A DNA stretch of 64,000 bases from Mycobacterium simulans (GCF_900232995.1 NZ_OCVX01000003.1:1041869-1105868), one strand, 5' to 3'. Counted from the stretch's first letter, positions 35,607 through 44,125 are shown. A program made the numbers and translations. Notes: generated by a model not told the origin, from the letters alone.

Positions 35607-36242
35607 TTAGGCGGGCCACCGGGTGGCGTAGTTGGCATAGCTTTCGTTGCGCGTGCTGCAGAAGTCGCCGTCGGTGCCGGCGAGCAAGATGTAATAGGTC
35701 TCCGGGCGATGGTTCTCCCCGGAGGTCGGATAGGTCCACCCGCTGGCGCACATCGACGTGGCCCCGCCGGCAGTGGGCGCCGGCCACACCGACTTGACAC
35801 AGGTCGTCAGGGCCTCGATGTCCGACGTAGCGCTCTTGGCGATGACAAGCACCGCGCCGCCCCACTGTCCGTCGGACCGTCGGTAAGCACGTGCCCCGAA
35901 CGACGTGTTGTCCCTCTGGCATCCCAACGCCCGCTGCAACGGCACGAAGGCAGCGGCAAGACGCGGGTTGGCTCCGCTGCTAGGCAAAGCGGCCGAGTCC
36001 ATGATGAACGCCGCCGCATCCGCTCCGTCCCCCTCTTGCACGTCGGGATTGCCGAGGCTGCTCAACTGCCGCGCGATCCGGTACTGGGCGGCCTCGTCGC
36101 CGCCGCCGATAATCGGCCCGCCACCAGTCGATGCGATCGGGGGCAGCGCGACGTCGGGGTTTGCGTGTGCCGTGGGCAAGCCCGCTAGAGCCATGAATGC
36201 CAACACACACACTGCGCTGCTAATACCAATCCGCGACGCCAT
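35607..36242 (-). CDS. Secreted protein of unknown function
   Basis: A 211-residue protein with a signal peptide MASRIGISSAVCVLAFMALA ending GLPTAHA, after which cleavage is likely. The mature part has four Cys (GCQRD, TTCVK, SMCASG, DFCSTR), enough for two disulphides, and is not recognised as a known domain. Its start overlaps the end of the CoA-transferase by 58 bases and it is transcribed in the same direction, so it may share that message. It converges with the LprB gene. Confidence 0.75.
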   Translation of the reverse strand: MASRIGISSAVCVLAFMALAGLPTAHANPDVALPPIASTGGGPIIGGGDEAAQYRIARQLSSLGNPDVQEGDGADAAAFIMDSAALPSSGANPRLAAAFVPLQRALGCQRDNTSFGARAYRRSDGQWGGAVLVIAKSATSDIEALTTCVKSVWPAPTAGGATSMCASGWTYPTSGENHRPETYYILLAGTDGDFCSTRNESYANYATRWPA

Positions 36243-37453
36243 AACTCCAGGAAGCCTAGCCGACCAGCAGATCCCGAGGTTCTCTTTGTCGCGAAAGGCA
36301 GGCCGGCCAGCCAGCTACGGATGTCGGTGCTGTGTTCCCCCAGCAACGGCGCCCTGGTCCGGTAGGACACGGGCGTGGCGGACAGGGTTATTGGACTGGC
36401 CACCTGGCGGCCGAGTCGGTTATCGCCGTCTTCAGTGTTCTGGATCGGTTGCAGGCCAAGCTGCTCGGCGAACGCGAAAGCTTCGGCAATGTTGTTGACC
36501 GCGCCGGCAGGTATTCCCAACGCGGGTAGTAACTTCGTCCAATACAGGGCCGAGTTGGACGCTAGCGCGCGTTCTAAGTGCTCACGCAGCGGTGCTCGGT
36601 TGCGCACCCGCAGTTCGTTGGTGATGAATCGTCGATCACGTGCCAGTGCGGAAATTCCCAGGGCATTACAGAGTTGGCCGAACTGCTTGTCGTTTCCCAC
36701 CGCTAGCACGATCTTCCCGTCGCCGGTCGCGTAGGTGTCGTAGGGGGCAATGCTGATGTGCCCGTTGCCCATCGCGTGTGGGACTTGGTGGGCCAGTACA
36801 TAACTGGCGGACTGATTGGCCAGAGCCGACAGCATCGTCGACATCAAGTTGATCTCGACGTGCTGGCCGCGTCCGGATCGGTCGCGCTCACGCAGCGCCG
36901 CCAGTATGCCGACTGTCGCGAACAGTCCCGCCAGCACATCGACCAGCGCCACACCGGCTTTGGTTGGGGTATCGGAGTCAGGCCCGGTGACGCTCATTAA
37001 GCCGCCCAGCGCCTGCACCAGGAGGTCATAGCCGGCGAGCTGACGACCTGCGCCGGGCCCGAAGGCCGAGATGCTGCAGTACACCAGCGCGGGGTTGGCC
37101 CGGCGAATCGTAGGCTCATCCAAGCCGAATCGCGCCATCGTGCCGGGGCGGAAGTTTTCCACCAGAACGTCGGCGTGCTCGGCCAGGGTTCTGGCCGTCT
37201 GCAGGTCGTTGTCGTCGCGCAGGTCCAGCACGATACTGCGCTTGTTGCGATTGACGCCCAGGTAGTAGGTGCTCTCGTCGTCGACGAATGGAGGTCCCCA
37301 GGCTCTGGTGTCATCGCCCTCCGGTCGCTCGACCTTGATGACGTCGGCACCCAGGTCCGCGAGCGTCATGGTGCAGTACGGCCCAGCCAGTATCCGGGAG
37401 AAGTCGGCTACCAGTAGACCTGAAAGTGGTTGCGGTACCAACCGATTGGTCAT
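36185..37453 (-). CDS. CaiB/BaiF family (class III) CoA-transferase
   Basis: A 422-residue CoA-transferase: LSGLLVADFSRILAGPYCTM at the start, NRNKRSIVLDL, NFRPGTMARFG, KAGVALVDVLAG with the candidate catalytic Asp, and LLGEHSTDIRSWL near the C-terminus. The ATG overlaps the stop of the CGSC-protein gene (ATGA), so translation is coupled. The C-terminus runs about 25 residues past the usual family end into the next gene, possibly after a small frameshift. It probably activates the acid substrate of the CGSC operon (inference). Confidence 0.86.
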   Translation of the reverse strand: MTNRLVPQPLSGLLVADFSRILAGPYCTMTLADLGADVIKVERPEGDDTRAWGPPFVDDESTYYLGVNRNKRSIVLDLRDDNDLQTARTLAEHADVLVENFRPGTMARFGLDEPTIRRANPALVYCSISAFGPGAGRQLAGYDLLVQALGGLMSVTGPDSDTPTKAGVALVDVLAGLFATVGILAALRERDRSGRGQHVEINLMSTMLSALANQSASYVLAHQVPHAMGNGHISIAPYDTYATGDGKIVLAVGNDKQFGQLCNALGISALARDRRFITNELRVRNRAPLREHLERALASNSALYWTKLLPALGIPAGAVNNIAEAFAFAEQLGLQPIQNTEDGDNRLGRQVASPITLSATPVSYRTRAPLLGEHSTDIRSWLAGLPFATKRTSGSAGRLGFLELWRRGLVLAAQCVCWHSWL

Positions 37454-38037
37454 AACGCTGCAGCCTCGAACACCGTTGCCGCCGAACCCTTTCCGCTTGG
37501 TGCCGCACCAGCATCAAACCAAATGCGCCAAGCTTGCGGCGCTATCTCGGCGGCACGGACGTCGAGCTGTTCCAAGGTCAGGCTGCTGATGGGATGAGTC
37601 GCGACAGCCGGTTCCAGATCGGCCATGCCATGCGATTCGCACTGCAACCGGGCTTCGAGCTCGAATTCGGTTGTCACGATGGCCACTGTGGGCAGCCCTG
37701 CTTCTTCCAGTCGCACCGCGTCGTTGATACATGCTGAGCAGCACGAGCCGCAGTCACCGATAGCCGTTAGCGCGACGTCATTTTCGGCCGCGATTTGATT
37801 GATCAACTCTAAGCTGGCATCCGAGGAAAAGTGGTGCTTGTCGTAGTAGTTGACCGAAGCGAAGGTAACCCCGTGATCGGCCAACTCACGCACCGTGGCA
37901 CGCAACAATTTGGCGGCATTCCACTTGGTGTTGCTCAGCACCCCTAAGCGCAGTCCCTCGAAGCGGCTCGGCCGTGGGGCCATCGGGACGGTCGATACCT
38001 CGACCACACCACGCGGGTCATATACAAAGGCGTTCAT
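37450..38037 (-). CDS. UGSC-family-like protein with CGSC motif
   Basis: ATG 38035-38037 gives 195 residues. The core is LGVLSNTKWNAAKLLRATVREL, then a central AIGDCGSCCSACINDAV (Cys96, Cys99, Cys100, Cys103) and TVAIVTTEFELEA (fragments). This matches the UGSC family, whose members in other bacteria carry selenocysteine at the first position; here it is Cys. The four cysteines in DCGSCCSAC suggest a redox or metal-binding site. Function is unknown. It is flanked by a 370-residue partner upstream and a CoA-transferase downstream, all leftward, opposite a LysR gene. Confidence 0.75.
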   Translation of the reverse strand: MNAFVYDPRGVVEVSTVPMAPRPSRFEGLRLGVLSNTKWNAAKLLRATVRELADHGVTFASVNYYDKHHFSSDASLELINQIAAENDVALTAIGDCGSCCSACINDAVRLEEAGLPTVAIVTTEFELEARLQCESHGMADLEPAVATHPISSLTLEQLDVRAAEIAPQAWRIWFDAGAAPSGKGSAATVFEAAAL

Positions 38038-38068
38038 AGCTTTTCTCCCTCTATTGATTCGAGATCTG

Positions 38069-39181
38069 TCACAGCCGGCAGGCGCCGTCGGAGCAATCGA
38101 GCTCGCGGCCGCTGCCGCTGATGCCCACCACGTCGTCATCGATGGCGCGCAGCACCGGTGTCGTCGCGGTGCTCCAGCCGGGCAGGAAGGCAGAGAACCG
38201 GCCTGCGGATCCGCCGGCAACAAACAGGTGGATGTCGTCGGGAGTGAACACAATTGGCAGCTGCCTGCCCGAGATCCGGGGGTACCACTTCGGCAGGTTG
38301 CGGTTATAGGTGTGTTCCCCGGGAAGTGCATAGCGATCGCCGTAACTCACGTCGTCCCAGTCGTTGGTGCCGTTGAACCACAGATAACGACGGACGTCGT
38401 CGCGGGTCCAGCCGAAGGAGGCGATGGTGCGCGCATGTTCCACGCCGATGACAACGGTGCACGACCCACCAAGCACCGCGTTGTTGTGGGCAATGGTGCT
38501 CATCGCCGAGGCGATCGAATCCAGAATCCCTTGTGGATCATCGGAAATGTGATTGGTGACGCTGTGCGGGGCTTCGGCACCGATCACTAGCACGGTGCTT
38601 TCTTCGGGCGCGTACCCGTGCTCGACGTGATACGGCGCCCACGGACTGGCCTCCTCGTTCTCGGCGATGCAGAACGTGTACTTGCCCGGATGGCCCAGGG
38701 TGCTCTTGTCCAGTTCGCCCGGGATGCCCCCGCCCACGCTGAGCAGGATCAGCCGAATGGCGCGGCCGATGGTGGCGTTGGCGCGGTTTCCCGAGCCGAA
38801 AACGTTTCCGCCGGAGTTCATTCCGATCTTGCGGGCAATGGGTCCGTTGACCACCACCAGCGGTGCGACGACGTGAGTCGTGGCCTGAATGCCGTTGAGG
38901 TTGAACCGGGCGTCGGCCAGCGCGAGGATCGCGGCGCGCACGACCGGGGCATACTCGGGCTTGCAGCCGGCCATCACCATGTTCACGGCCAGCAATTCGC
39001 GAGTCAGGCTTCCCCACCGCGGTGGGATCCGTGCCACCAGTTCTGATGGGAGACCGCCCAATACGTCCAGCACCGCGGCGACGCGCTCGGGTGTTGGCGC
39101 AACCACGGGCAGTCCGTCGCTCCACGGTTGGTCGAAGTAGTACTCGACGAGATCCCGTTCGTCGGTAATTACGGCGGTCAT
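38069..39181 (-). CDS. Partner protein of the CGSC/UGSC-like gene
   Basis: ATG 39179-39181 with ribosome site GGAGG 6 bases upstream gives 370 residues. There is no recognised catalytic motif; visible blocks are SDGLPVVAPTPERVAAVL, then MVMAGCKPEYAPVVRAAILAL, VVNGPIARKIGMNSGGNVFG, GGSCTVVIGVEHARTIASFG and a C-terminal LDCSDGACRL. It has no signal peptide. Proteins of this kind are found beside UGSC-type genes (my recollection, to be checked), so the two may form a complex. It heads the operon that continues with the CGSC protein and CoA-transferase. Confidence 0.72.
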   Translation of the reverse strand: MTAVITDERDLVEYYFDQPWSDGLPVVAPTPERVAAVLDVLGGLPSELVARIPPRWGSLTRELLAVNMVMAGCKPEYAPVVRAAILALADARFNLNGIQATTHVVAPLVVVNGPIARKIGMNSGGNVFGSGNRANATIGRAIRLILLSVGGGIPGELDKSTLGHPGKYTFCIAENEEASPWAPYHVEHGYAPEESTVLVIGAEAPHSVTNHISDDPQGILDSIASAMSTIAHNNAVLGGSCTVVIGVEHARTIASFGWTRDDVRRYLWFNGTNDWDDVSYGDRYALPGEHTYNRNLPKWYPRISGRQLPIVFTPDDIHLFVAGGSAGRFSAFLPGWSTATTPVLRAIDDDVVGISGSGRELDCSDGACRL

Positions 39182-39234
39182 TTGGTTGCCTCCTACGTTG
39201 CTCGTGGGACAACCGTAGGTCGACCATATCTTCA

Positions 39235-39257
39235 CTGTCCAAGACATATTGGGACAG
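39235..39257. promoter_or_regulatory. LysR-type box CTGTCC-N11-GGACAG in divergent promoter region
   Basis: A perfect 6-bp inverted repeat separated by 11 bp contains the T-N11-A pattern of LysR regulator sites. It lies between the LysR ATG (39276) and the partner-protein start (39181). A half-site GGGACA occurs at 39206-39211. Confidence 0.7.
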
Positions 39258-39275
39258 CTATTATATTCTGCACAT

Positions 39276-40241
39276 ATGAGCGATCCGGAGCTGCGCTTGC
39301 TTCGGTATTTCGTGACCGTCGCCGAGGAACGACACTTCGGCCGTGCGGCCGAGCGGCTGCACATCGCGCAACCCCCGCTGAGCCAGCAGATCCAAAAGCT
39401 CGAACGCCAACTGGGCGCCGAACTCATCGATCGGTCTCGGCGCCCGATCGAACTCACGGATGCCGGCAACGCACTTTTCGAGGAGGCTCGGCTCGCGCTC
39501 ACTCACGCCGAGCGGGCGTTTGCGGCCGCACGCAGGGCGGCCGCCGGTCATCTCGGCCATCTGCATATCGGTGCCTTGCAAGCGGCGGTCGACGGCGTGC
39601 TGTCGTACATCATGCGGGCGCATCGACGCCTATATCCGGACGTCAAACTCGAACTCACCGAATTGGGCACCGCCGATCAGGTTGCCCAACTGGTCGAACA
39701 CCGCCTCGATATCGGCTTCCTGCGCGGGCCCGTCGATGAGCCGTCGCTGTCCATCCAGACGCTGGTTGACGACCCGCTTGCCGCGGTGGTGTGCGCGGAC
39801 GACGAACTCGCCACCCACGAGCGGATCGACCCGGCACAACTGAAAGACCAACCCATCATCCTGTGGACACGCGCGGCGGCAGCCACCACCTACGCCGACG
39901 TCGTCGAGCTGTTCCGGCTGCACGACATTGAGCCGCCCATTGTCGACGAAGTTCCGCGCATCCAAACGATTCTCGCGTTGGTGGCGTCGGGGGCCGGAAC
40001 CGCCTTGCTACCAACGTCATTCATCAACCTCAACCGCAAGGGTGTCCGGTTCGTCCCACTACACGGCCCTCTTCCGCACCGTCCACTGGCCTTGGCATGG
40101 CGTTCCACCAACCAATCGCCAAGCGTGCGTTGCTTTCTCGAGGTGGCCACCCAGACAGCACCGCAATACTTGCGCGATCTGAGCCAGCACTATCCGCAAC
40201 TCGCGTCTCCGGACACTAGGCGTCGAGCATCCCGTCGATGA
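39276..40241 (+). CDS. LysR family transcriptional regulator
   Basis: ATG 39276 gives 321 residues. The N-terminal winged helix is classic: LRLLRYFVTVAEERHFGRAAERL, AQPPLSQQIQKLERQLGAELI and RSRRPIELTDAG. The effector domain follows (LHIGALQAAVDGVL, then RLDIGFLRGP). It is divergent from the partner/CGSC/CoA-transferase operon, with a LysR box between, so it most likely activates that operon in response to a pathway metabolite. The tail overlaps the convergent TetR gene by 26 bases. Confidence 0.92.
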   Translation: MSDPELRLLRYFVTVAEERHFGRAAERLHIAQPPLSQQIQKLERQLGAELIDRSRRPIELTDAGNALFEEARLALTHAERAFAAARRAAAGHLGHLHIGALQAAVDGVLSYIMRAHRRLYPDVKLELTELGTADQVAQLVEHRLDIGFLRGPVDEPSLSIQTLVDDPLAAVVCADDELATHERIDPAQLKDQPIILWTRAAAATTYADVVELFRLHDIEPPIVDEVPRIQTILALVASGAGTALLPTSFINLNRKGVRFVPLHGPLPHRPLALAWRSTNQSPSVRCFLEVATQTAPQYLRDLSQHYPQLASPDTRRRASRR

Positions 40242-40821
40242 GCCGGCGCAGCACTTGCCTAATCTCGCGACGAGCCTGCTTGGGATCGTCGGCGGTGGCG
40301 ATGGCCATGGCGGCCTCGTCCAGCGCGCCAATCATCACGGTTGCCAACGGCCGCACCGGTTGCCGCGTCAACTGGCCGGCCCGGATGGCCTCGGTGAGCA
40401 ACTGTTCGGTCATGCCCAGGCTGTATCGCTGGGCGACCTCGCGAAAGCCGGCCCAGCCAAGTACCGCGGGCGCATCGAGCAGGATCAGCTGACGCACCTC
40501 GGGCTCGCCGGACACCTCAAGCCAAGCGTCGACCGCAGCCCGGATCGCATCGGCAGGTGTCGAGGCTCCCGAGGAGGCAACCAAGGTGGCCATCCGGGCC
40601 ATCACGTCCTGCTCGACTGCCTCGACCACATCGCGGAAAAGAGCCGCCTTGTCGGCGAATTGGTGATACATCGCACCGCGGGTCAGCCCAGCTTCTTTGG
40701 CGATCTCGGGCGTTCCGACCTCGGCATATCCCCGTAAGCCCCACAGCTTTCGAGCGGCCGAGATCAACGCCTCGCGGGTGGCCGCGGAGCGCTCCTCCTG
40801 GGTGCGTCTCTTGATTTCCAT
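40216..40821 (-). CDS. TetR family transcriptional regulator
   Basis: ATG 40819-40821 gives 201 residues (a longer frame begins inside the operator region). HTH: SAATREALISAARKLWGLRGY and IAKEAGLTRGAMYHQFADKAAL. The C-terminal part (EPEVRQLILLDAPAVLGW, RRLIDGMLDA) is of the common TetR_C type. It is divergent from an alpha/beta hydrolase, with an inverted repeat between, so it probably controls that hydrolase and itself. Confidence 0.88.
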   Translation of the reverse strand: MEIKRRTQEERSAATREALISAARKLWGLRGYAEVGTPEIAKEAGLTRGAMYHQFADKAALFRDVVEAVEQDVMARMATLVASSGASTPADAIRAAVDAWLEVSGEPEVRQLILLDAPAVLGWAGFREVAQRYSLGMTEQLLTEAIRAGQLTRQPVRPLATVMIGALDEAAMAIATADDPKQARREIRQVLRRLIDGMLDA

Positions 40822-40835
40822 ACAACCTGTTGGTA

Positions 40836-40860
40836 AGTTACGAGCAGACTGTTTGTAACT
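40836..40860. promoter_or_regulatory. Inverted repeat AGTTAC-N13-GTAACT between TetR and hydrolase
   Basis: Perfect 6-bp arms separated by 13 bp, with flanking TTGGTA/CTGTAC, in the 62-base region shared by the divergent TetR and hydrolase genes. A likely TetR operator. Confidence 0.55.
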
Positions 40861-40883
40861 GTACATCGAGCTGGGGGATACCT

Positions 40884-41714
40884 ATGTCGACGATCGACAT
40901 TAGTGGCGGAACCATCCATTACGAAGCAACCGGACCCGAGAGCGGTAGGCCTGTCGTGTTCGTGCACGGGTACCTAATGGGTGGTCAGCTGTGGCGCCAG
41001 GTCGGCGAACGACTTGCCGCGCGCGGTCTGCGCTGCATCGCCCCCACGTGGCCGCTCGGCGCTCATCCACAACCGCTACGCCCAGGCGCCGACCGAACCA
41101 TCACCGGTGTCGCCCGCATCGTCGCCGACGTACTGGCCGCCCTGGACCTCGAGGACGTGGTGCTCGTCGGCAACGACACCGGCGGCGTGGTCACACAACT
41201 GGTCGCCGTGCACCACCCCGAGCGTCTTGGTGCGCTGGTGCTCACGAGTTGCGATGCGTTTGAACACTTTCCGCCACCAGTTCTCAAACCGGTGATCCTG
41301 GCAGCCAAATCGAAGACGCTGTTCCGGGCCGTGAGCCAGGCGATGCGGGCACCGGTTGCGCGCCGACGCGCCTATGCCGGCCTCGCGCACCGCGACATCG
41401 ACGATCTCGTCCAGACATGGGTGCGTCCGGGCCTATCCGATCCCGAGATCGCCGAGGACCTACGCCAGTTCACGCTGTCGCTGCGCCGGGAAGTCACCAT
41501 GGGCGTCGCTGCCCGATTGCCCGAGTTCGACAAGCCCGCGCTTATCGCATGGTCAGCCGACGACGTATTCTTTGCGCTCGACGACGGTGAACGGCTGGCC
41601 GCGACCATCCCGAACGCCCGTTTCGAGGTGATTGAGGGAGCGCGGACCTTCTCGATGGTTGACCAGCCCGACCGACTCGCCGATCTGCTGTCGACGATCG
41701 CGGTGTCGGCTTAG
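40884..41714 (+). CDS. Alpha/beta hydrolase with aspartate nucleophile
   Basis: ATG 40884 gives 276 residues. The oxyanion HGYLMGG region and the nucleophile elbow VGNDTGG carry Asp rather than Ser, as in haloalkane dehalogenases and epoxide hydrolases. The acid region SADDVFF follows. The usual His (GHF near the C-terminus) is not seen: the sequence there is EGARTFSMVDQP. Either catalysis differs or the His comes from elsewhere. The substrate is unknown. It is controlled, by position, by the divergent TetR gene. Confidence 0.82.
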   Translation: MSTIDISGGTIHYEATGPESGRPVVFVHGYLMGGQLWRQVGERLAARGLRCIAPTWPLGAHPQPLRPGADRTITGVARIVADVLAALDLEDVVLVGNDTGGVVTQLVAVHHPERLGALVLTSCDAFEHFPPPVLKPVILAAKSKTLFRAVSQAMRAPVARRRAYAGLAHRDIDDLVQTWVRPGLSDPEIAEDLRQFTLSLRREVTMGVAARLPEFDKPALIAWSADDVFFALDDGERLAATIPNARFEVIEGARTFSMVDQPDRLADLLSTIAVSA

Positions 41715-41727
41715 CCCGTCAGTACCG

Positions 41728-42339
41728 TCACCAGACGCGACCGCGGTAGGAAATCCGGGTCAACACCATCAGACCGACCGGAATCGCGAGGAACACCGCT
41801 ATCCGTAACGGCTCGACAGCATAGTCAAGCGTCCCGCCGTAGAAGCGCTCGGCGACAAGGAACGGGGAGAAAGCCTGCGGGATGCCTATCGTCCAGCACC
41901 ACAGGAGCGCACGGCCCCGCAGTGGTGCCACCTGATTGCGGGTCAGTTCGTGCCAGTATGCGATCTCGCCCCAGGTGCTCCGCATTAGCCACGCGAACGC
42001 GGCCAGCAGCGCGAACTTGGGCACCACACCGGTCGCGCCCATACGGAAGAAGCCGATCACTATCAAGACCTCGAGCGCAATCACGATGGTGCCATTGCCA
42101 ACCGCGAGCGCGTGATTCCATGCGGGGATCCTGTCGGCCGGGCCGGCAAGCGGTTGGGTTCCGCGCATGTTTGGGTCATTGACCGCGTGAGCCCGGTAAT
42201 ACAGCCGCTCGAAGACGTTTCCCGCATCAGGCAGGAGCCGCTTGCCAGTGATCAGGCCGGCAAACCAATTGAGGCCCAGATCGGATCCAATTCCGGTGTA
42301 GAGAACCCCGGCGATGAGCAACCACTCGTACCAGCCCAC
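41728..42339 (-). CDS. Membrane protein of unknown function
   Basis: A 203-residue protein starting at GTG 42337-42339. About four to five hydrophobic helices (WYEWLLIAGVLYTGI, IVIALEVLIVIGFF, VPKFALLAAFAWLM, LLWCWTIGIPQAFSPFL, IAVFLAIPVGLMVLT). Conserved-looking loops include NDPNMRGTQPLAG and WGEIAYWHELTRN. No family was recognised. It converges with the hydrolase gene, 13 bases apart. Confidence 0.65.
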   Translation of the reverse strand: MGWYEWLLIAGVLYTGIGSDLGLNWFAGLITGKRLLPDAGNVFERLYYRAHAVNDPNMRGTQPLAGPADRIPAWNHALAVGNGTIVIALEVLIVIGFFRMGATGVVPKFALLAAFAWLMRSTWGEIAYWHELTRNQVAPLRGRALLWCWTIGIPQAFSPFLVAERFYGGTLDYAVEPLRIAVFLAIPVGLMVLTRISYRGRVW

Positions 42340-42698
42340 CTCGCGGACCCTATCAGCACGCGTCCGGACCGCGCGTCCGAAAGCTCAGTTGTATCGAAAA
42401 TCATTGCAGCCCTGGGTATTCCGCGTGTGACCAGGTTGATGATCGAGAGCGCGCATGCAGGTTGTCGATCATCGCGCGGCGGTTGCCAACCGCACCATGC
42501 CTGCCGAGCGGCATGCCCGAGACGCGTATTAATGTCAAGGGATGCCGTTACCCCTCGACTCACGTGCGCAGGCTCGACGGCAGTGGGTTTCCATCGGAAG
42601 GCATGTGATTCCCACAGGGTTGAGTTAGCAGCCCTTCGACCGGCAGTGGTCGACCGCCAACTGGTGCTTCGCCACTAGCAACGGATGTGAGGTACGGC
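42340..42698. other. Intergenic region with a 9-bp-arm inverted repeat
   Basis: About 359 bases between divergent genes. The only structure seen is a perfect inverted repeat GATGATCGA (42438-42446) / TCGATCATC (42465-42473) with an 18-base loop, which could be a hairpin or a regulator site. No coding sequence or clear promoter consensus was recognised. Confidence 0.45.
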
Positions 42699-43079
42699 AT
42701 GATTGAACAGTCCGGCGCTCCAGGCGACTCGCGAGCGTTTGGAATTGAGGAACGCCAGGTAGATCGCGCTGTTGTGCTCACCGTCTCAGGTGAGGTGGAC
42801 ATGCTGACTGCGCCGCAACTGGAAGCGGCGATAGACACGGCGCTGGCCGCCAAGCCCCTGACCCTGATCGTTGATCTCTCGAAAGTGGAATTCCTCGCCT
42901 CGGCCGGCATAAGTGTCCTGGTTGCAGCTCACGCTGAGGCACTGCCGCAGACTCGATTCGCGGTCGTCGCGGACGCCGCGGCCACCAGTCGGCCGATCAA
43001 ACTCATGGGAATCGACACGGTGGTCCCGTTGTACCGCAAACTTGATAGCGCGCTCAGCGGAATCACAGATGATGCGTGA
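42699..43079 (+). CDS. STAS-domain anti-sigma factor antagonist
   Basis: ATG 42699 with GTGAGG 6 bases upstream gives 126 residues. The STAS fold is clear: VLTVSGEVDMLTAPQLEAAI, then VDLSKVEFLASAGISVLVAA (in parts). The phosphorylatable Ser sits in FLASAGIS (DSSG in SpoIIAA, here ASAG). Such proteins release sigma factors by binding their anti-sigma kinase. The next gene, overlapping by 4 bases, is an RsbW-like kinase, so the two form a partner-switching pair. The target sigma factor (SigF type) is inferred. Confidence 0.88.
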   Translation: MIEQSGAPGDSRAFGIEERQVDRAVVLTVSGEVDMLTAPQLEAAIDTALAAKPLTLIVDLSKVEFLASAGISVLVAAHAEALPQTRFAVVADAAATSRPIKLMGIDTVVPLYRKLDSALSGITDDA

Positions 43080-43597
43080 ATCACGCCGAGGCGGGTATAC
43101 GGCATGACACGATGCGACGCTGTAATGATCGGCCGTACATGGTTTCCTACCTCGATGACTCCGCGCGGTTCTCGCGGATGCGAGTTGCCGCGGACGCACT
43201 CAGCGCTACTCAGACCCGAGTCGAGTTCGGCAGTTGGCTGCAAAGACATTTCACGCTCAGCGCGGAACGTTTTAGCGACCTGCTGCTGGCGGTGAACGAA
43301 GCACTTGCAAACGCCGCCGAATTCGCCTATACGGGCACGCCGCAGGGCGGAACAATGGATGTCAACGCAGCGTACGACTTCGATTCCGACACCCTCGCGG
43401 TAACCGTCAATGATCACGGACGCTGGCGGGTTCCGGAACCGCCCCCGGTGGGAACATCCCCATATTCGATCCGGGGCCGCGGTATCCCGTTGATGCGGGC
43501 ACTCGCCGATGAGGCGACCATCGATGCCACTCCACACGGAACCCACGTCACGTTGACCTGGACCCACCTGATGCAATCGTCGAGATCCACCGCATAA
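43076..43597 (+). CDS. RsbW-like anti-sigma factor / serine kinase (HATPase)
   Basis: GTG 43076 overlaps the upstream TGA and gives 173 residues; ATG 43139 is an alternative start. The GHKL ATPase boxes are visible: N-box NEALANAAEFAY, G1 VNDHGRW, and G2 GRGIPLMRALADE. This is the anti-sigma / antagonist kinase of a partner-switching module, phosphorylating the STAS Ser and sequestering a sigma factor. No sigma gene is adjacent. Confidence 0.86.
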   Translation: MNHAEAGIRHDTMRRCNDRPYMVSYLDDSARFSRMRVAADALSATQTRVEFGSWLQRHFTLSAERFSDLLLAVNEALANAAEFAYTGTPQGGTMDVNAAYDFDSDTLAVTVNDHGRWRVPEPPPVGTSPYSIRGRGIPLMRALADEATIDATPHGTHVTLTWTHLMQSSRSTA

Positions 43598-43603
43598 CCA
43601 GCA

Positions 43604-43993
43604 TCACGTGATCGTGATGGCGGCCAGACCCTGGCGCACCCGCTCGGGTAGCGAACCGCCTTGGCTAAGCCAGTCGTCCAGCGCGATGCGTATCGTGGCC
43701 ATTGCCAGCGCCCCGATCAGACGAGGTCTGGGATCGTGGGGGGCCAATTGCGGCATTCGTGGCGCGATCAGCTCCGCAATCGCCAATTCGTATCGCACAT
43801 AGATGTGTAGCGTCCACGCGTCCAGCGTGTCCGACGACCGGATAAGCATGGCCAATTCACGAACCTGACCCTCGATTTCAACGAATCCAAGACCGAGTTC
43901 ATGAAACGCGCCGACGACGGCCTCGGTGGCCAACAGCATCTCCGGCTGCGCGGCCAGTGCGGCAGTGATCCGGTCGAGCCAATGGGCATTCAT
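43604..43993 (-). pseudogene. TetR-type regulator reduced to its C-terminal domain
   Basis: From ATG 43991-43993 the 129 residues read as a TetR C-terminal domain of the MftR-like type (WLDRITAALAAQPEML, then VVGAFHELGLGFVEIEGQ, LSQGGSLPERVRQGLAAI). The helix-turn-helix that should precede it is missing: the frame upstream shows no HTH pattern. Without a DNA-binding domain this is probably a relic. The bases just upstream on the other strand look like another gene fragment (44042-44125). Confidence 0.65.
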
Positions 43994-44041
43994 GCCCTCA
44001 GCGACAGAGATGGCGGCCGCGGCCGCTACACCTGGTCGGAC

Positions 44042-44125
44042 ACCGGACTGAACGCCGCCGAAGTACGCGAGCGGGTGAACGCCTACCAGGACAGGTACGA
44101 AATGCCGACCGAGCAGTCGCGATAG
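44042..44125 (+). pseudogene. Possible N-terminal fragment of a P-type ATPase (CtpE-like)
   Basis: The plus strand reads TGLNAAEVRERV, then MPTEQSR and a TAG. The spacing T-G-L-x-x-A-E-V-x-x-R-V...P-x-x-x-S-R resembles the N-terminus of CtpE-type cation ATPases. The match is short (27 residues) and could be chance. It lies at the point where the adjacent TetR gene lost its HTH, so a recombination junction is plausible. Confidence 0.3.

Noticed and set aside
37450..38037. Selenocysteine at the CGSC motif
   Set aside because: The codon is a normal Cys codon, not TGA, and no SECIS-like element was sought or seen.
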